A program made the translations under genes and the position numbers. From contig OY856410.1 of NCBI GenBank assembly GCA_963693085.1, positions 1,393,172,363 to 1,393,236,362 of the forward strand: 64,000 nucleotides of DNA. The letters are read 5' to 3'. Shown here piece after piece: positions 1-14,600 of this stretch (the stretch's first letter is position 1; every line of letters starts with the position of its first letter). The stretch is from Alisma plantago-aquatica. Its lineage: Eukaryota > Streptophyta > Magnoliopsida > Alismatales > Alismataceae. The notes under the pieces are model-generated. The model saw only the letters and a program-made list of their open reading frames with translations, did not search any database and had not been told where the DNA came from.

Positions 1-484
1 ACATTATCCAAAGAAATTTCTTAGTGCTTATCATCACTGTTTCTCAAAGTCACGATCCCAAAGGCCTATTTAGAAGTCAAGGGAACTTCGTTCAAAATTT
101 CTGTGTAGTGTCATGATCAATCATCTCACTTAACTATGAATTAATTTTATATAGGCAAACAAACGAAAATAACTATACAATGAGTAGTGTAAGGAATTCT
201 GGGTGGATAAAAATTATTAATCTCTGTATTTTCTTTATTTGAAAATGGTCAACTGCTTCGTTCACATCAGGTGTGAGCGTTGCAATCAGGAGGAAATGTG
301 GAAGCTGGTAGCTGTATGAAGCAACTATGAGCGAAGTGAATGAAGAAGACAATGAGAGAGGGATAGATTGCTAGGGAGTATTAGAATTGGGACATTTATC
401 CAGAGAACCCTATAATATATTTGGTATGCTTAACTATCAGGGGGGAAGGGGGTAAAGGGTATGAATTATGCATATAACAACCCC

Positions 485-536
<52 letters not shown>

Positions 537-778
537 CACAAACACAAACAAACAAAACAATTAACAAAGTGGGTAAAGGGTAGAAGGGTATACCCTTACC
601 ATTGACACCCCTCCCAACTCCTAACCCATGCATGAAGAATCAAGTAGTGAATGCATTTATAGTTTTGATGTCTGATTTCTTTCTGCTTACATATTTGGCT
701 TTCATATTCGTTTCATACTTACACTCAATCTGAGGCATTGAAGCGAGTGACCTAAGACCTATGTGCTTTCTTTTGCAG
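1..778 (+). other. Intron sequence upstream of exon 1
   Basis: I see no coding homology. Apart from the C/CA microsatellite at 481-545 it is plain AT-rich sequence ending in the exon 1 acceptor. Confidence 0.7.
481..545 (+). repeat. Poly-C followed by (CA)n microsatellite
   Basis: About 21 consecutive C residues run directly into about 20 CA units with one CG interruption. Confidence 0.97.
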
Positions 779-898
779 GTTTTGCTTGGGTCTAGTGGGT
801 TAAGGAGCACTAATTCTTTGGATCAAAAGGCAGCTATCGCTTCCTTGTCTACTGTGATGACTATTATGCCAAATGAAACATTTGTGGAGTTTGAGGAA
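779..898 (+). CDS. GCN1: GCN1 exon 1 of window
   Basis: Forty codons, phase 0, from [10 protein letters not shown] to ETFVEFEE. The acceptor TTTTGCAG and donor GTAAAT are clean. It contains the helix [11 protein letters not shown] of a HEAT repeat. The preceding exon lies before the window. Confidence 0.9.
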
Positions 899-3800
899 GT
901 AAATGAAATTTCTTTTGATCCATCGTACTCTCTTTTAGGGGTGTTTGATGCTAATCTCATATGTTGTTTCCAGCTACTTAGGGAGCTTCCTGAGCGAACA
1001 ATGCATGATGTACTTTCCAAAAGTGACATTAAGGTTTTATTTCTTGCCTTCAATGAATTCTAAGTTACACCTTGTATCTGGGATTCTTTGTGCTGATGTA
1101 TTAACAAAGTCAGCCAATGTTGCTTTAGCTCTTCCTAAAGAAATTACAGGGAATGGGTGCAGTTGATCTCATGAATTTCCTTTATAGATATTTAATACAC
1201 CAGAAGGGGTGCTCTCCACTGAACATGGTGTTTTTGTTGCGGAAGCTGTTGCTTCCAAAAATACGAGGCTTGCTAGGGGCCGTTTCAAGGCTTACACTGA
1301 TCAAGACGAATCTGTAAGGATCGATAACACTAATGCTTTCATTCATGGAATTTTTACGATGAAATATGTCATAGCGTTTTTTGGTAATGGTTATGGTTTT
1401 GCAGGAAGATGCCAAATCATCCGTCTCAGTTTCAAGAGAATCTAACAAAAGGGAAACTGCAAACACTGTCAAGAAAGATGTGAAGGCTAATAAGAAAAAT
1501 GGCATGTTATTTTAACTACTGTCCTTTGGTTTGCACATATTATTTAATACTTATCAGTTTCCAACGTTTCTTCTATGTAGCTAGCATTGACAAAGGTAAG
1601 ACTGCGAAGGAAGAGGCACGTGAGTTGCTGCTTCGTGAGGAATCATCTATTCGTGATAGGGTTAGAAACGTGCAGAATAATCTTTCTCTGGTGCTTATGG
1701 CTTTGGGAGAGATGGCCCTCGGAAATCCAGTATTCACACATCTCAGGCTTCCTTCATTGGTGAGCATGATGGTATTTTGTGATTGCTTAGCTGTCTATGC
1801 TTTCTCTGTAGAGTGGGGACCAGCATTACACCAGCTTGCAGTAATCTCATTGAGTTATATAGAATTAACAGAAAGAGATAGATCCAAGGTTTTCAGACCC
1901 GACCCAGTGGTCGACCTGACAAAGCTCCTGGGTCACGGGTCTCTGGTTCAACCGCCGGGTCGACCCGGGGACGTCATCATGACACCATATACAGTATTAT
2001 TATATACATGTATGTATATGCATGTGTGCTACAATAAAATGTATGTCCATACATAAATACATAATTACTAAATAAGTGTATATATATGTACATAAACTAC
2101 TGTATGAAACCATGAGATAATGAATTATGAAACATCAAACATATGAAACCAAATATCTATTCATAAAGAAGCAAACAAATTGTCTTGGAATACTTAAAAC
2201 AAGTGATAGAATACAATTAAGTGAATATATCAATATATGGAATAGTTGGGGTTGCATGAAAGGACATTAAAATCAGTCAAATGGTCATTTAGGGAAGGAA
2301 ATAAAACTAATAAAACCTGGTCGGGTCTTTGACCTGAGGGCCGGGTCACCGGGTCAGTGGTTGAACTGGTCGGGTCACTGGGTCAACTCCAGGTCTTGGT
2401 CAAAAACGGGTTTTAGCCCCACCCGACCCACAAAACTTGCTGGGTGGAGGTCCAACCGGTTGAACCGGCCGGGTCGGGTCGGGTTTCAAAACTATGGATA
2501 GATATAAACTAAGTTGCGAGACCATGTAGCTGACCCAAAGTCCCCAACACGGTTGAGAATGAAACTTAAATGATAATTATGGTAGGGATGAATACCTATG
2601 CATTTTCTATGCTCTTATATATATCTAAAATATGGAAGGACGTCATTGGTCTAATTATCATGATTGATTTGAATTCAAATAATTTTCTTTGAATTCACCT
2701 GAAGTTACTTTCTTTTCTTGATATAATTTAGTGCCAGTATTTGGCTTTTGACATAATCTAAACCCTAAATGGCTATTTGACATTATCTACTTTTGAGAAG
2801 TGCTTACCCCCCTGTACATGCATTATGTTTCATTACCAATGTCATACTAAATACATTTGTGGGTTCAAGTTACTAGTCTTATTTCTGACGCGATTCATGA
2901 TGATTGTATGTTTTTCAGATATAAAAAACATCACCTTACTGTATTCTTTCATCTTCCTTTTCAAGGTAACTTATGTCAATCCACTTCTGGAATCACCTAT
3001 TGTGGGTGATGCGGCCTTTGTTGCAATGCTAAAACTGGCTAGGTGTTTAGCACCTCCATTATGTGATTGGGCACCTGAGATTGCTGCTGCATTGCGGTTG
3101 ATATCAGTCGAGGACGTGAGCATTGTCTGGGACTCGTTTTCTGAGGCTGCGGGTGCTGAGATTCGACATACTCCATACACGAGTCTCTTTGAGAAAGTAG
3201 CAGCAGGATTGTCGATATCTTGCAAAAATGGACCTCTTCCTGCAGATTCATTTACATTCATATTTCCTGTATGAAATTTCTGCCTTCTTTACTCTACTTT
3301 TTGTTTGCATTATTCTTATTTTTTATTGATGTTGACAGATACTTGAAAAGATTCTTTACTCGTCGAAGAAAACAAATCTTCATGATACTGCAATCCAGAT
3401 TCTTTCTTTGCACTTGAATCCTGTTTTACCTCTGCCTAGAATCAAAATGTTGAAGGTTATTAGCTGGACTCCTTGTCATTTCCACATTTTTGACAAATTT
3501 CTAAAGCTGTGTGGTGAATCTATACAGGTTCTTTATCATGTTCTTGGAGTTGTTTCAGCATACCAGGCTTCAATTGTACCAATGCTGAATGAATTGTGTT
3601 TAGGTCTGCAGGCCAGTGAAGTGTCGCAGGTTGATTTATATCGGGAAGACTCCTATTGCTTATTCTTTTAACGATGATGCTTATCACCTCTAATTTATGC
3701 AGGCTCTTTGTGGCATCTTTGCTAAAGATGTCCATGTTAGGCTGTCTTGTTTAAGTGCCATCAAATGTGTTCCAGCTCTTTCTAGCCATTCTATCCCAGA

Positions 3801-6800
3801 GGATGTTGACGTGGCAAGTAGTATTTGGCTTGCTTTGAATGATCCAGAAAAGGTATGTTCAAAACATGCTTACATTTCAATACCATGCAAGGAAGCATGA
3901 TTTAGATATTGTTTAGATAAGAGAATTCTTATATATTTATTTCTAGTGGCAGTTACTCTGTTGTGAGCAGTTGCATCACGATTCTTTTTTGTTCTCTCAA
4001 ATTGTCAAGAAAAATGAATGTGCAATTTAATAAATCTCAAATGCTAATTCTGTATAGTTCAGCCTACTATCTTGTTTATCTGTGAAGTGCCTTTCTTTTG
4101 TTCATCCTATTACTGCTTTTCTTGTGTTTATCATTAACATCTTGTACTTGTTAATATTAAAGTTTCCTGTATGTGGGATTCATTGCTCTAATATTATCCC
4201 TGGTTTTAGAAATCCGTATTCTATTAAGTAGATCTTTCTTCCACTTTTTGATTTTTTATCTAATTGCTGTATAGTAGTGTCGGTAGCCATAATTATATAT
4301 CTTTATTAGTTTATTTCTTAATTTTTAGGCAGTTGCTGAAGCAGCTGAAGATGTATGGGACCTTTATGGGTTTGAGTTTGGAGTCGATTACTCTGTGCTG
4401 TTTAATGCACTTTCTCATCTAAACTATAATGTTCGCGTATCTGCTGCCGAAGCTTTAGCTGCTGCCATGGATGAGAACCCAGAAACAATTCAAGTAGGCC
4501 TTCTTCTAAATATATAATGATCGTCATATGGAGTTTTGTTCTTACTCACCTTTTCTCGCAGGAAACTCTTTCAACCTTGTTTTCTTTGTATGTCCGTGAT
4601 CTTGGGACGGGTTTTGATATTGCTGATTCTTGTTGGATTGGGAGGCAAGGAATTGCGTTGGCTTTAAATTCTGGTGCAGATGTTGTGAGAGCAAAGGATC
4701 TCCCTATTGTCATGACATTTCTGATATCACGTGCCTTGGTAGGTTTTTATTCATTACCTTAATCTGGCTTGACTGCCTTAGTACTATATAGAAATGATGG
4801 TAGATGAGTATGCTTGTTTAGTAGTGTCAACAAAAGCTGTCTTCATAAGGCCAGAAGGATGAGAAAGAGGGTTCTAGAGGGCTAGCAAAGAAGTGGTAGT
4901 GAGGAAAAAGTGTCTGACAAAAGCAAGGAGTGGGGTTCCTTGCTTGCATCACTAATAGCCGTTATAGAACAGTAGGAGCAGGAGGAACTTTCTACTGTGA
5001 GGGCATATGGTTCAAATTAGACTCGAAGTATAGCTTGATCTAATTAAACTTCTTTCATAGATTTTCTCTCCAATGCTTGATCTTTAAGAATACCTCATCG
5101 ATGCTGATATGCATTTATCAACACGATCTGAACATTCTTACCCTTCCTGACTCTCAGAATACATTGAGAAGTTACATGAGGTTCTGGAAGGCAATGTTTT
5201 ATGTCCAATAGCGAGTTCTTCTAAAAGTAGAGGCTCCAGTAGAGAGAAAGGTGCATTTAAACAATTGCCAATGAAAATTTTATTTTCTAATATGGTAGAT
5301 GACATCTTATCAATGAGATGCAATTTTTTCGAAGGAAATCTGGACAAGATTTGTAGGAACATGTGAGCACAGACTAAAATTTGGGCGATTGTTTTTTGGA
5401 CAACCAGACATTGAAATGCACATAAGCAGGGGCTAAGGTGCAATTTTACAATAATTTCGCAACTAGCTTCAAAAACTCGAAAAATGAGGGGAGACTTTGT
5501 AGCAAAAATCAGTTTGGGCCGGATTTTTCACCAAATTGCAAAATTTGGCTTTCATTTAAAGAAATCTGGCCAAAATACGACCTGCGTTTTGTGAAACTGT
5601 GTTCTGCCTGTTGCTACTAAAGCTTTTTTTTTGTGATTTTTCCTTAATCTCTCGCTTTTAGACGCCATTTACACCTCCTTCTATTCCTACCATCTTCTAT
5701 ATTGATCTAAAAAAATACTCCAAAAATAACAAAGTTCTAACTACCCGATCTTTTTTGAAATCACATGATCTACAAACAAAACTTGTAGATCTACAAACAA
5801 TTACCTTAACATTCTAACATATATTTTGTATATATACATAAAATGTTTAAAAAAACTATTATGGGAATAAAATTTCTTAGATCTATGTATAAATGACCTA
5901 TGTAAACCTAATTAAATGCTAGCAATACACTAAACTATTAATATGAACGAAAATCATCAAAAAATATTAAAGAAGAATAAATTTTATTTTATACCTAATT
6001 AATTAATAATTCCTCATCTAAAAAATAAATCAAAATGGAATATAGTTAATATGTGATGAATATAATATGCAATATTACTGGTTTAGTAGTAACTGTTTTA
6101 CTCTTACTAATTTGTAGTTAGTATTTAAATCTGAAATACTTAATAGTTATTAGTTACTTGCTTATTACTTAGTAGTTAGTATTTAATAATTACTTCTTAA
6201 TACTAAAGTAGTAATTGTAGTTAGTAGCATAGATAATATGTAAGTTTGTTACTTCCAAAACTCTTATAAACCTTCATAATTTGTAAGTTTGCTACTTTGT
6301 TTATATATTATAGGTTGTAATTTGTAAGTTTATAACTTGTAACTGTAAGTTTTAAGTCTAAGCTGTAACTTATAGGTTTATAAGTTTATATAAGTTTACC
6401 AGACTTGGTAATTCACTTCATTTGTGCACTCACTCACCTAGACATGAAGACCCACCCTGACCTCTCAACATTTAAATTTATTATAATAATCCAGTGTCTT
6501 TGTCTTTATATTGTGTTTGCAAAATTTCACTCCTAAACTTTTATGCTTTTACCATTGAAATCGTCATCAAAATTCGTGTCCAAACAGTTCAGCTTCCTTA
6601 AAGTACACATGTAAGAGACTCCCCAAATATCTAATATGTAATGTTATATCATAAATAAGTCTCTTTTGTCGTTTATATTGTTCTTGTATAATTTCCTGAT
6701 TTAATTTGCTTATTTTGGCATCAAAACTGTTAGAAACATAAATGTCAAAAATTGCCAGACTTTATATAAGCTTCAGTTTATAGACCACCAGAAACAACTT

Positions 6801-7001
6801 CAAAATCAGGCATTTAATTCTATGACCTCAACATTCTATATAACACCATATTCACTAATAGTCATTGAAAGCTTGTTTTGAGCGTTGCAAAGTCATTAGG
6901 GTTGCATATTTACTAATGGATGCATAATGTTATATGCTTAATGTTTCATAATTTATCATTCATGCTTGCATATAGTATATTATACACACCCATACATATA
7001 C

Positions 7002-7082
<81 letters not shown>

Positions 7083-8648
7083 ATATACGCACACACACAA
7101 ATACAGAAATACATGTGTATATATAAATACAATTACTATGTATATGGTGTCAAGCAGGGTGTATATGGTGTCATGGTGACATAAACAGGTCGACCCGGCT
7201 GTTTGAACCAGAGACCCGTGTCCTGACTGGGCCGATAAATTATTTTTGCAAAATTGCACAACTTATTTTCTCTATTTCACCATTAAAATTGACATCAAAT
7301 CCCTGTCAAAACAGTTTGCTCTCCTTCACCTACCTGGTAAGAAACCCGCTACATATCCAACATGTAATATACTGCATAACTACATATATCTTGGCCTGGG
7401 GATTTTTCTGTTGAAATTTCAACATTTGAGTCATTAACTAAAATCATCAAGAATGTAAATGTCAATTTTTTCTTCTTCTGAATTTTCTGTAAATTTCTAG
7501 GAACGGCCTTTAAATCGGACATATTAATGCTTGCCTGTGAATGAATCATATACTTATTCGAACAACATGAAGGCAGTGGGTTTTTTTTATCAACCCCAAC
7601 ATCTTCTGCTGTTATATCTAGTGGTCTAGTACACAGTTCAATCATGCATCACAAAAGGCTTCACAACCATTGAATAAAGTCAAGCACATAGTTCATCATG
7701 TCAAGGAAAAATGTAACTTTTTATTTTAAAAAGCTTACATTATCCAAAATTCATGACCTATCTTTCATTTATTGGACCCATGTGACAAGAAAAATGATCT
7801 CGAAAGGGAATAAAGCAGCGACAAACAGTGCCAAGACATACTTCCCCTCAACATGCACATAGTATTTAAAAAATAGACGGATTGCTAATCCTAAACCTAT
7901 GTGGAAGGCATTAAGTTGTTATCTAGGAAGCACAAACACTTCTCGGAGGCTGCCGTGTCCGTGTCCAACGCGTGTCCAACATGGACACACTTTGGACACG
8001 CCTGGACACTTTAAATTTTTTTATTGAAGTGTTGGACACGGCTTGGACACTCCATGGACACCTCCATGACACACCACTCCGACCCACTTAAGCCTACCCA
8101 CTTTGAATTTTTTTTATTGAAGTGTTGGACATGGCTTGGACACTCCATGGACACCTCCAGGACACACCATTCCGACCCACTTAAGCCTAGGCATATGAAA
8201 AAACCCAAGCCTTCTCTAAATCTTTGCCTCCTGTCCTCCACTACTCGCCCTACTACCATTAGTTAATTAAGCTTCAGGTGCTACATGCAAGTCGTTGACA
8301 CCCTTCTTATCATCTCCACCAGCTATTGCAACATCCGGGGACTGCCACATCAACCATGAGGAAGAAAACAATTGGATTCACCTCCTCTTGATAGTACATG
8401 TTGTTAATCATTACTTCCATTGGAACTATTGTCCCCAAAATTCTACCGCTCTTAATTTTTACAATTCATATTACAAAAATATCATATAATCAAGCATCGT
8501 AATGTTTGTTGTGAACTAATCCATATTGTGACTTGTAAATATAATGTTACATGTTGATTGCTTGTTGGATTTCATGGTGATTGCTCATGCGGATAATCTA
8601 TCTAGATCATTTTGTGTTAATACACATAGCATATTACACATTATATGT

Positions 8649-8697
<49 letters not shown>

Positions 8698-11600
8698 TTG
8701 CCGTGTCCAGTGCCGTGTCCGTGTCCTATATTTTTGGAAATTGATGTGTCCGTGTCCGTGTCTAAATATGTGTCCGTGTCCATGCTTCCTAGGTTGTTAT
8801 CCAGCTGATGTGACTGTTAACATAAACTGTGTAGTGGCAATAACAGGTATAAGATGGTCCAAGTGAGTCCCGAGAGACAACCTGTATGATAATGGCACTG
8901 TGGAGGAAAGCACTAGACAAAAAACACTGATCATATTTTGACCCACTAACGATAATAATGTGTGGTAGAGTGGGGGATAGGTAGTACATAGAACAATCAA
9001 TAATTCTCAGAAATGTTAGATGTAGCAGTGATCATCCATATCATCATAGTAGGCGGATCTAGTTAAATGGAAAAATTATCACGCTTCTCAAAACTGGAGG
9101 CCTCAGATGGATGACTATGTCATGACAAACCACATTAACAGAATTAAGTGTCAATTCATTAGATGTCACTTGATTCATTCAAGCCACTTACCATATTTTC
9201 TATAATTTTTTTCTTCTAGATGGTTATTACTACCGCAATAGCTGCAAAAAGAGCTCCAGGAGGAGTTCCACCCTACTGGATTTCTTGAACCATGTACCTC
9301 TACCACAACCTCTCCCAGATGAGGCAGCAGGAATAGAGGTCTCAAAAGACAATGTGGTAGGTACACATCTAATCTGGCAACAGGTAATTGGGTAGAATCT
9401 GTTTAGAGATGTCACACGGAGACGTTTCCTTCAGTATAGGCCATGAGCAGGAAACAACATAACCCTATACATTTGAGAGAATAAATCTAAACAAGAATGG
9501 AATAAGAATATACAAAGATCTTGATATTTGTCTCTCCTTCATAAGAGGTAGGCCGTCAAACCATAGTGTAGAGTGCTACTGTTCTGTACTTAGTATTGAC
9601 ATGAAGTGTCCATGTTTAGAGTCTGGGTAATTGGATCCCTGGCTGGATTTTGTTAGTTGTCTGAATTCCAGAAAATTTGTTTCAAACATTGTGAATTCAC
9701 TTGGATGTGCACAGATTCAAAATTTGGGTTTACTATGCAACTTGCTCCTGAGTTTCCCAGGACTTATAATACATTAATAAGTTGGATTCAGGGTACTTAG
9801 ACTTTGTCAAATTCTGCATGTTAAGAGTTATTAGTTTATAATGTATATGGGCCACCAAGTATGCTTGACTCATTATGGTTTCAGTCCAACATGTATGTGT
9901 TCCCCTCTATATTTAGGAATAGGTTTTGTATAATAGATCAACTCACTTGCCTCTATTTTATTTGCTACACTGTATTATGATTTATCCAAAAAAACTAGCC
10001 CTTACATATATCAGTCTGGATAGACGATTGAACATGAAATAGAAGGGTCAAGCATAATAGGATTCACACTTCAATAGAAGGGTTCAAACCACAATCCTAA
10101 GCTGTTACTTTTGTTTTATATATTTGTTCTTTATCTCTTGAGATCAAAGCCCTTCCATAAGGAGACAAAAACATTTAGGCCTCAATTTAGGAAATGAGAC
10201 AACTGCTCTTACACTTTGCTTAATCTGCAAATACTATTTAAATTGTTGGAAATTGTAGGTATTTGAAACACAACAAATCTTAACCATTTATATCATGAAT
10301 CTATATTTGCTAAGAAAAGTTAACTTCACTTTTTGCTGGCCTTTTTTGTTTTGTTGTCTTCTGTACTGAATTACTATACATGCTATTGTTTTAGTTATTA
10401 AAAACATATAACATGTTTGGTTTTTCTTTGTTTAAGTAGCGAATCCATATGACAAATGATCCAGTTCAATGCTCTTCAAGGCTATCATAGTAAATATGTT
10501 TATTATATTCTTTGAACTTTTCATTTGATAACTAATCCTTGTCTTTTGATTTGCATTATTAGGCTGACCCTAATAATGATGTTCGAGGGAGAATGGTAAA
10601 TGCCGGCATTTCGATTATCAACAAGCATGGGAAAGAGAACGTGTCTTTGTTGTTTCCCATTTTCGAGAACTACCTGAATAAGAAGGTTAGACCAATTTTC
10701 TGAATTTTAATAATGTTGTCTGGTAATGTGACTTTCCTATGGCAGCATTGTTGTGGCTGATAATTTGTGTTAATGGATTTGAGACACAACAAGCTCATTC
10801 ATACTTAGATACATGTTGTATGCTTTTGGATACTTGTATTTGATATCTCAACGCTATGCTTTGTCTTTGAATTGCTTGTGGATACATGTATCTGATATCT
10901 GAATGCATGTCTTACATTACATAAAAAGAAAGCTTGATGAACCTCGTTAAATGGTAAACAATAGAAAATAATCTAAGCACTGATGTAAATTTTGTTAACG
11001 CCATGCATGTGAACATTTTTTTCTTGTATTCAACAGTCTGCGCCTTTATTTTTTTGTGCTGTACTGGAAGCTAAAACGTCACCTTAAATACTCATGCTAT
11101 TTATATCTTCCTTTTTACCTTCTGATTCTATTGACCTCAATGCATTACTCCTAACATGTGCACTGATCGACCTACAATACATTTATAAAACAACTGAGAT
11201 GACCACCATGTGTTCTGCTTTAATCATTAGCCACTCCTACCACCCACATCTTAATTCTTCTACACTTAGGAAAAAGTTTGGATATTATTTTTAATCATGT
11301 CATTTTTTTTCTCAAAGAATCCGTCAGATTTAATTTTACTGTATAATAAAAGAAAGTCGAAACCTTCCCCCACCCTGCCTTGTACCTGCCTCCCTGCCTT
11401 TAGTAAAAAAATTGTCTAGCTGGTCCAAATGCCAAAGATGAGTAGCTTGTCCTTAGGTTGACAACCAACCATGATTATTTTTAAATCTCATCACAAGGAT
11501 TCTCAGAAACTTGTGCTCAAAATTCTGGGCGGCCAGGACACCTAATTTGTCAATGAGTGAACTGTTACTAATCTATACTTTAGTTTTAATCTTGTAACCG

Positions 11601-14600
11601 TCACTGTTAAGTTTTACTGATTCAAATAGGTGTTGATTTTACAGATTCTAGGATGAATTTTAGGGTCAGTCTCTATTGATGCTTTATTTCTATTGATTGA
11701 TACCGACAAACTTATTTCTAATTGATACTGCTATAGTTTATTCTCGTAAATTTTGATATGACTGGTTGTAATCATTAAATCAACTTACTATTGAGTATAT
11801 TACTATTTTTGGGATTAACTATTTCTATTATTTAAATGAAACTATTGGTGGATGGGGAAAGGTTATTGGGAAGTTATGTTCAAAATTTCGTTAAAATGGT
11901 TGAAATTTCAACCAACATTTCTGTACCTCTGACCACGCATACAGAAATGCACTGACGTATTATGCACTATCATGTGATGTAGGAGGACCATAATTTTTGG
12001 TCGTATATATTGTGCTTGCAAACTATCATGTGATGTAGGACGACCATAGTCTTTTGAATAGTCTTTTTTAGTAGTATTTATAATGTTTTTTCAATTGCCT
12101 TGTGTTTTAAGGTTTATTTGATATCTTCCCAGTTTTTCTTGTAAAGGCTGTGGTTTAGTCACACATTGGCTAGTTGCCTAGTGAGTTGGGTTTAAACACC
12201 TATATATATTTTTTGTAAGGCTCTTGAGAATAACAGACTTGATGATTGAAATCTTTTGATGAATGTTTCACCTTTTGATTAGTTATTTAAGATTAGTTTA
12301 GATTTTGATAATTGGTCTTAGATTTCAGTTATTAGGTTCTCCATTATTATGACTTCATTTATAATTCTCTCCATTAATATTGGCATTTAAAAACCCATCT
12401 GAACAATGTAGTATCCTTCACTCACACATGTACGAGACCCTCCCCACACATATCCAATATGACATTTTTACTGCAAAATAAGTGGATATAAACTAGTAGA
12501 TCAATCTGATAAATTTTTATGAATTGATTCATTCATTATGGTGTCGACATGCCAATAGCACATCCCTCGAAAATCCATCGAAATTTTGGTTCCTGTGCCA
12601 ATCAACCCGCATCAAAACCAGACATTTCTTTCAAAATGGTAACAAAAGGAAAAGTTGTTATTGATGGAGCGAGGGTTGGTGTTGCTGTGCAAATGTATTA
12701 GGTGGACGCCTTTTTTACAACGGGTGAGAAGATAACTCCTGGATATGTCTTTTTGCGGGGTTGGAGCTTGTTGTGCAATGTAATGAAGAGCATACTTGTG
12801 GAGTCAGCCGACTAGTCGGTTGGTCGCTGGAGGGGGGTCCGACCAGCCTATCGCCCAAATTCGAACCTCAGTTTGGCATCCGCCCAGGCGGGCTGGTTGG
12901 CTAGTCAGCTGACTAGCATGACTAGTCAGCCCAAGTCAAACCTGGGCGGCCGCTTAGTTAGGCTAGAGCAAAGAATGATAAGGTTTTTTTTGCTATTCTA
13001 ATTCCCCCCTCCCCCTATATCGTGTGTTTGTCTTTTACCATGATTTGATGTGAACATCAATTTCATTCACACTACACTAGTTCAATCAATGACTTTTAAT
13101 TTAGTTACATCAATTCAACAAGTACTAAAAGTCTAAATTTAATAATGGTATATCACTTTTCTCTATCTAATTATATTTATTTAATTCGAATATATTATAG
13201 TCTTCATTCAAAAATTTTGAGGTGTTTTTTGACATTATTTACCGAATCTAGGTTATTATATGCTTGGATATACTCATACATTAGTGCATTCATATAAATA
13301 TTGTATATAACTATATGTAGATGATCAATATTATGTAAATATCATACCTACGACTGGGCGACGACTAGTCGGCTGGTTGCCCAAGCAGGAAAGGTGACCG
13401 AGTGGCCACCTTGACAAGTATGATAAGGAGTTACATATTGGGGCAGTGAGATCCTTTGAATTTTACCTCTGGTGCGCCATGATTGATAAACATGTTGTTA
13501 TGTTGGGGCCTTGTTGGATAATGGCAGGTTGTGAACACATGTTTTTCTTTCTATGTGCATCTTCTATATAATCATTTGAAATGCCCCCCAATAATGACTC
13601 ATTTATCAAATTATTTGTTACTGTAAATGCTGCTCGTTATGTTTGGGCTTTTACATAGCAGTTGTGGCCAAATTTATGCTGCATCTTACTTAAAAACTTC
13701 AGCAGTTACAGCAGCACGCCAATTAATCCATTTTTTGATGCCCGGGAGAGGTGTGAAGCATACTTGCCTCATGGTGTAGATGCTTTTTCTTGCATCTGTA
13801 TATTGAAACTTCCCTAAAGTTGACATTTCATTTTGCATGGTTGATACGTGTGTAAGATTTTGTTGAATCTGTTGATGGCTGGCACAGCTTGGACACAGGC
13901 AACTATAATTCGAGTGTTCAGTGACCTCAGTCTATCTGGTTTTCCAATTTCTTGAATGTTTGCATCCTTTTATGTTGATTTATATGAGTTGTATGGTTCA
14001 AAGTATATGAATCTCCAGTTCCTGTTCAAGATATAGTAGTTGCTTATCTATGACAATGCACTCTTGATCAGATGTCTGACGAAGAAAAATATGATTTAGT
14101 GCGTGAAGGTGTTGTTATATATACCGGTGCTCTGGCTAAACATCTATCTAAGGTTGGTGGATGATATGCTTTTATGGATATGCATGATTGGTGCTAATAT
14201 AACATTCTTTGGTAATTATTCAACTTTTTGCAGGATGATCCTAAAGTTCATTCTGTTATTGAGAAGTTACTGGATGTTCTTAACACTCCTTCGGAGGCCG
14301 TTCAAAGGGCTGTTTCTGATTGTTTGTCTCCATTAATGGGCTCTAAACAGGTGCACGTTACAACCAATTCTATTATTTAGGGAACAATTCGTAGTATTTT
14401 GTTTCCGGTTCATGGTTCCTGTTCATTTTAGCTTCATGTGCAGATCTTCAATAAAAGATTTTACAACAATTGGACTTCTTCCATTGAGTCGCCAATTTAT
14501 GAGTTACTCAGTTCCGAATCAATTAACTATGTAGATATATGCTTTATTTGACTTATATAGGCTCATATTGTGTGTCATATACGAGAATTACAGGCGTGGA

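Larger units (their letters stand above)
7923..8792. mobile_element. hAT-like element, GGACAC word, 8-bp TSD
   Basis: 870 bp with exact terminal inverted repeats CTAGGAAGC / GCTTCCTAG and an exact 8-bp duplication GTTGTTAT (7915-7922, 8793-8800). The end zones are made of GTGTCC/GGACAC words. A 93-bp direct tandem duplication lies at 8021-8206. The overlapping reading frames are repeats of the word, not a transposase. Nonautonomous. Confidence 0.92.
4739..10562 (+). other. Intron 11, 5.8 kb
   Basis: Holds decayed GAAATTTC-family pieces (about 6480-6800 and 7238-7520), a (TA)n tract, a truncated GACCCG-family end at 7140-7235, the GGACAC element at 7923-8792 and a Copia gag remnant near 9175-9450. 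I see nothing recognisable in 4740-5640 or 9530-10560. 5830-6470 is very AT-rich with repeated TAGTTAGTATTTAA-like strings. Confidence 0.7.
10686..14071 (+). other. Intron 12, 3.4 kb
   Basis: Contains a GAAATTTC-family element (about 11874-12632) split by a 313-bp LTR-like repeat, and the TIR element at 12791-13422. Nothing recognised in 10690-11870 or 13430-14070. Confidence 0.7.

Noticed and set aside
1499..2056. 185-codon frame as an independent gene
   Set aside because: Its middle is GCN1 exon 5; the ends are intron and transposon read-through.
6920..7259. Open frames of Tyr-Ile or Ile-Tyr repeats
   Set aside because: Translation of a (TA)n microsatellite.
8011..8266. Pair of overlapping frames on both strands with internal protein repeats
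   Set aside because: They translate the 93-bp tandem duplication and GGACAC words of a nonautonomous element.
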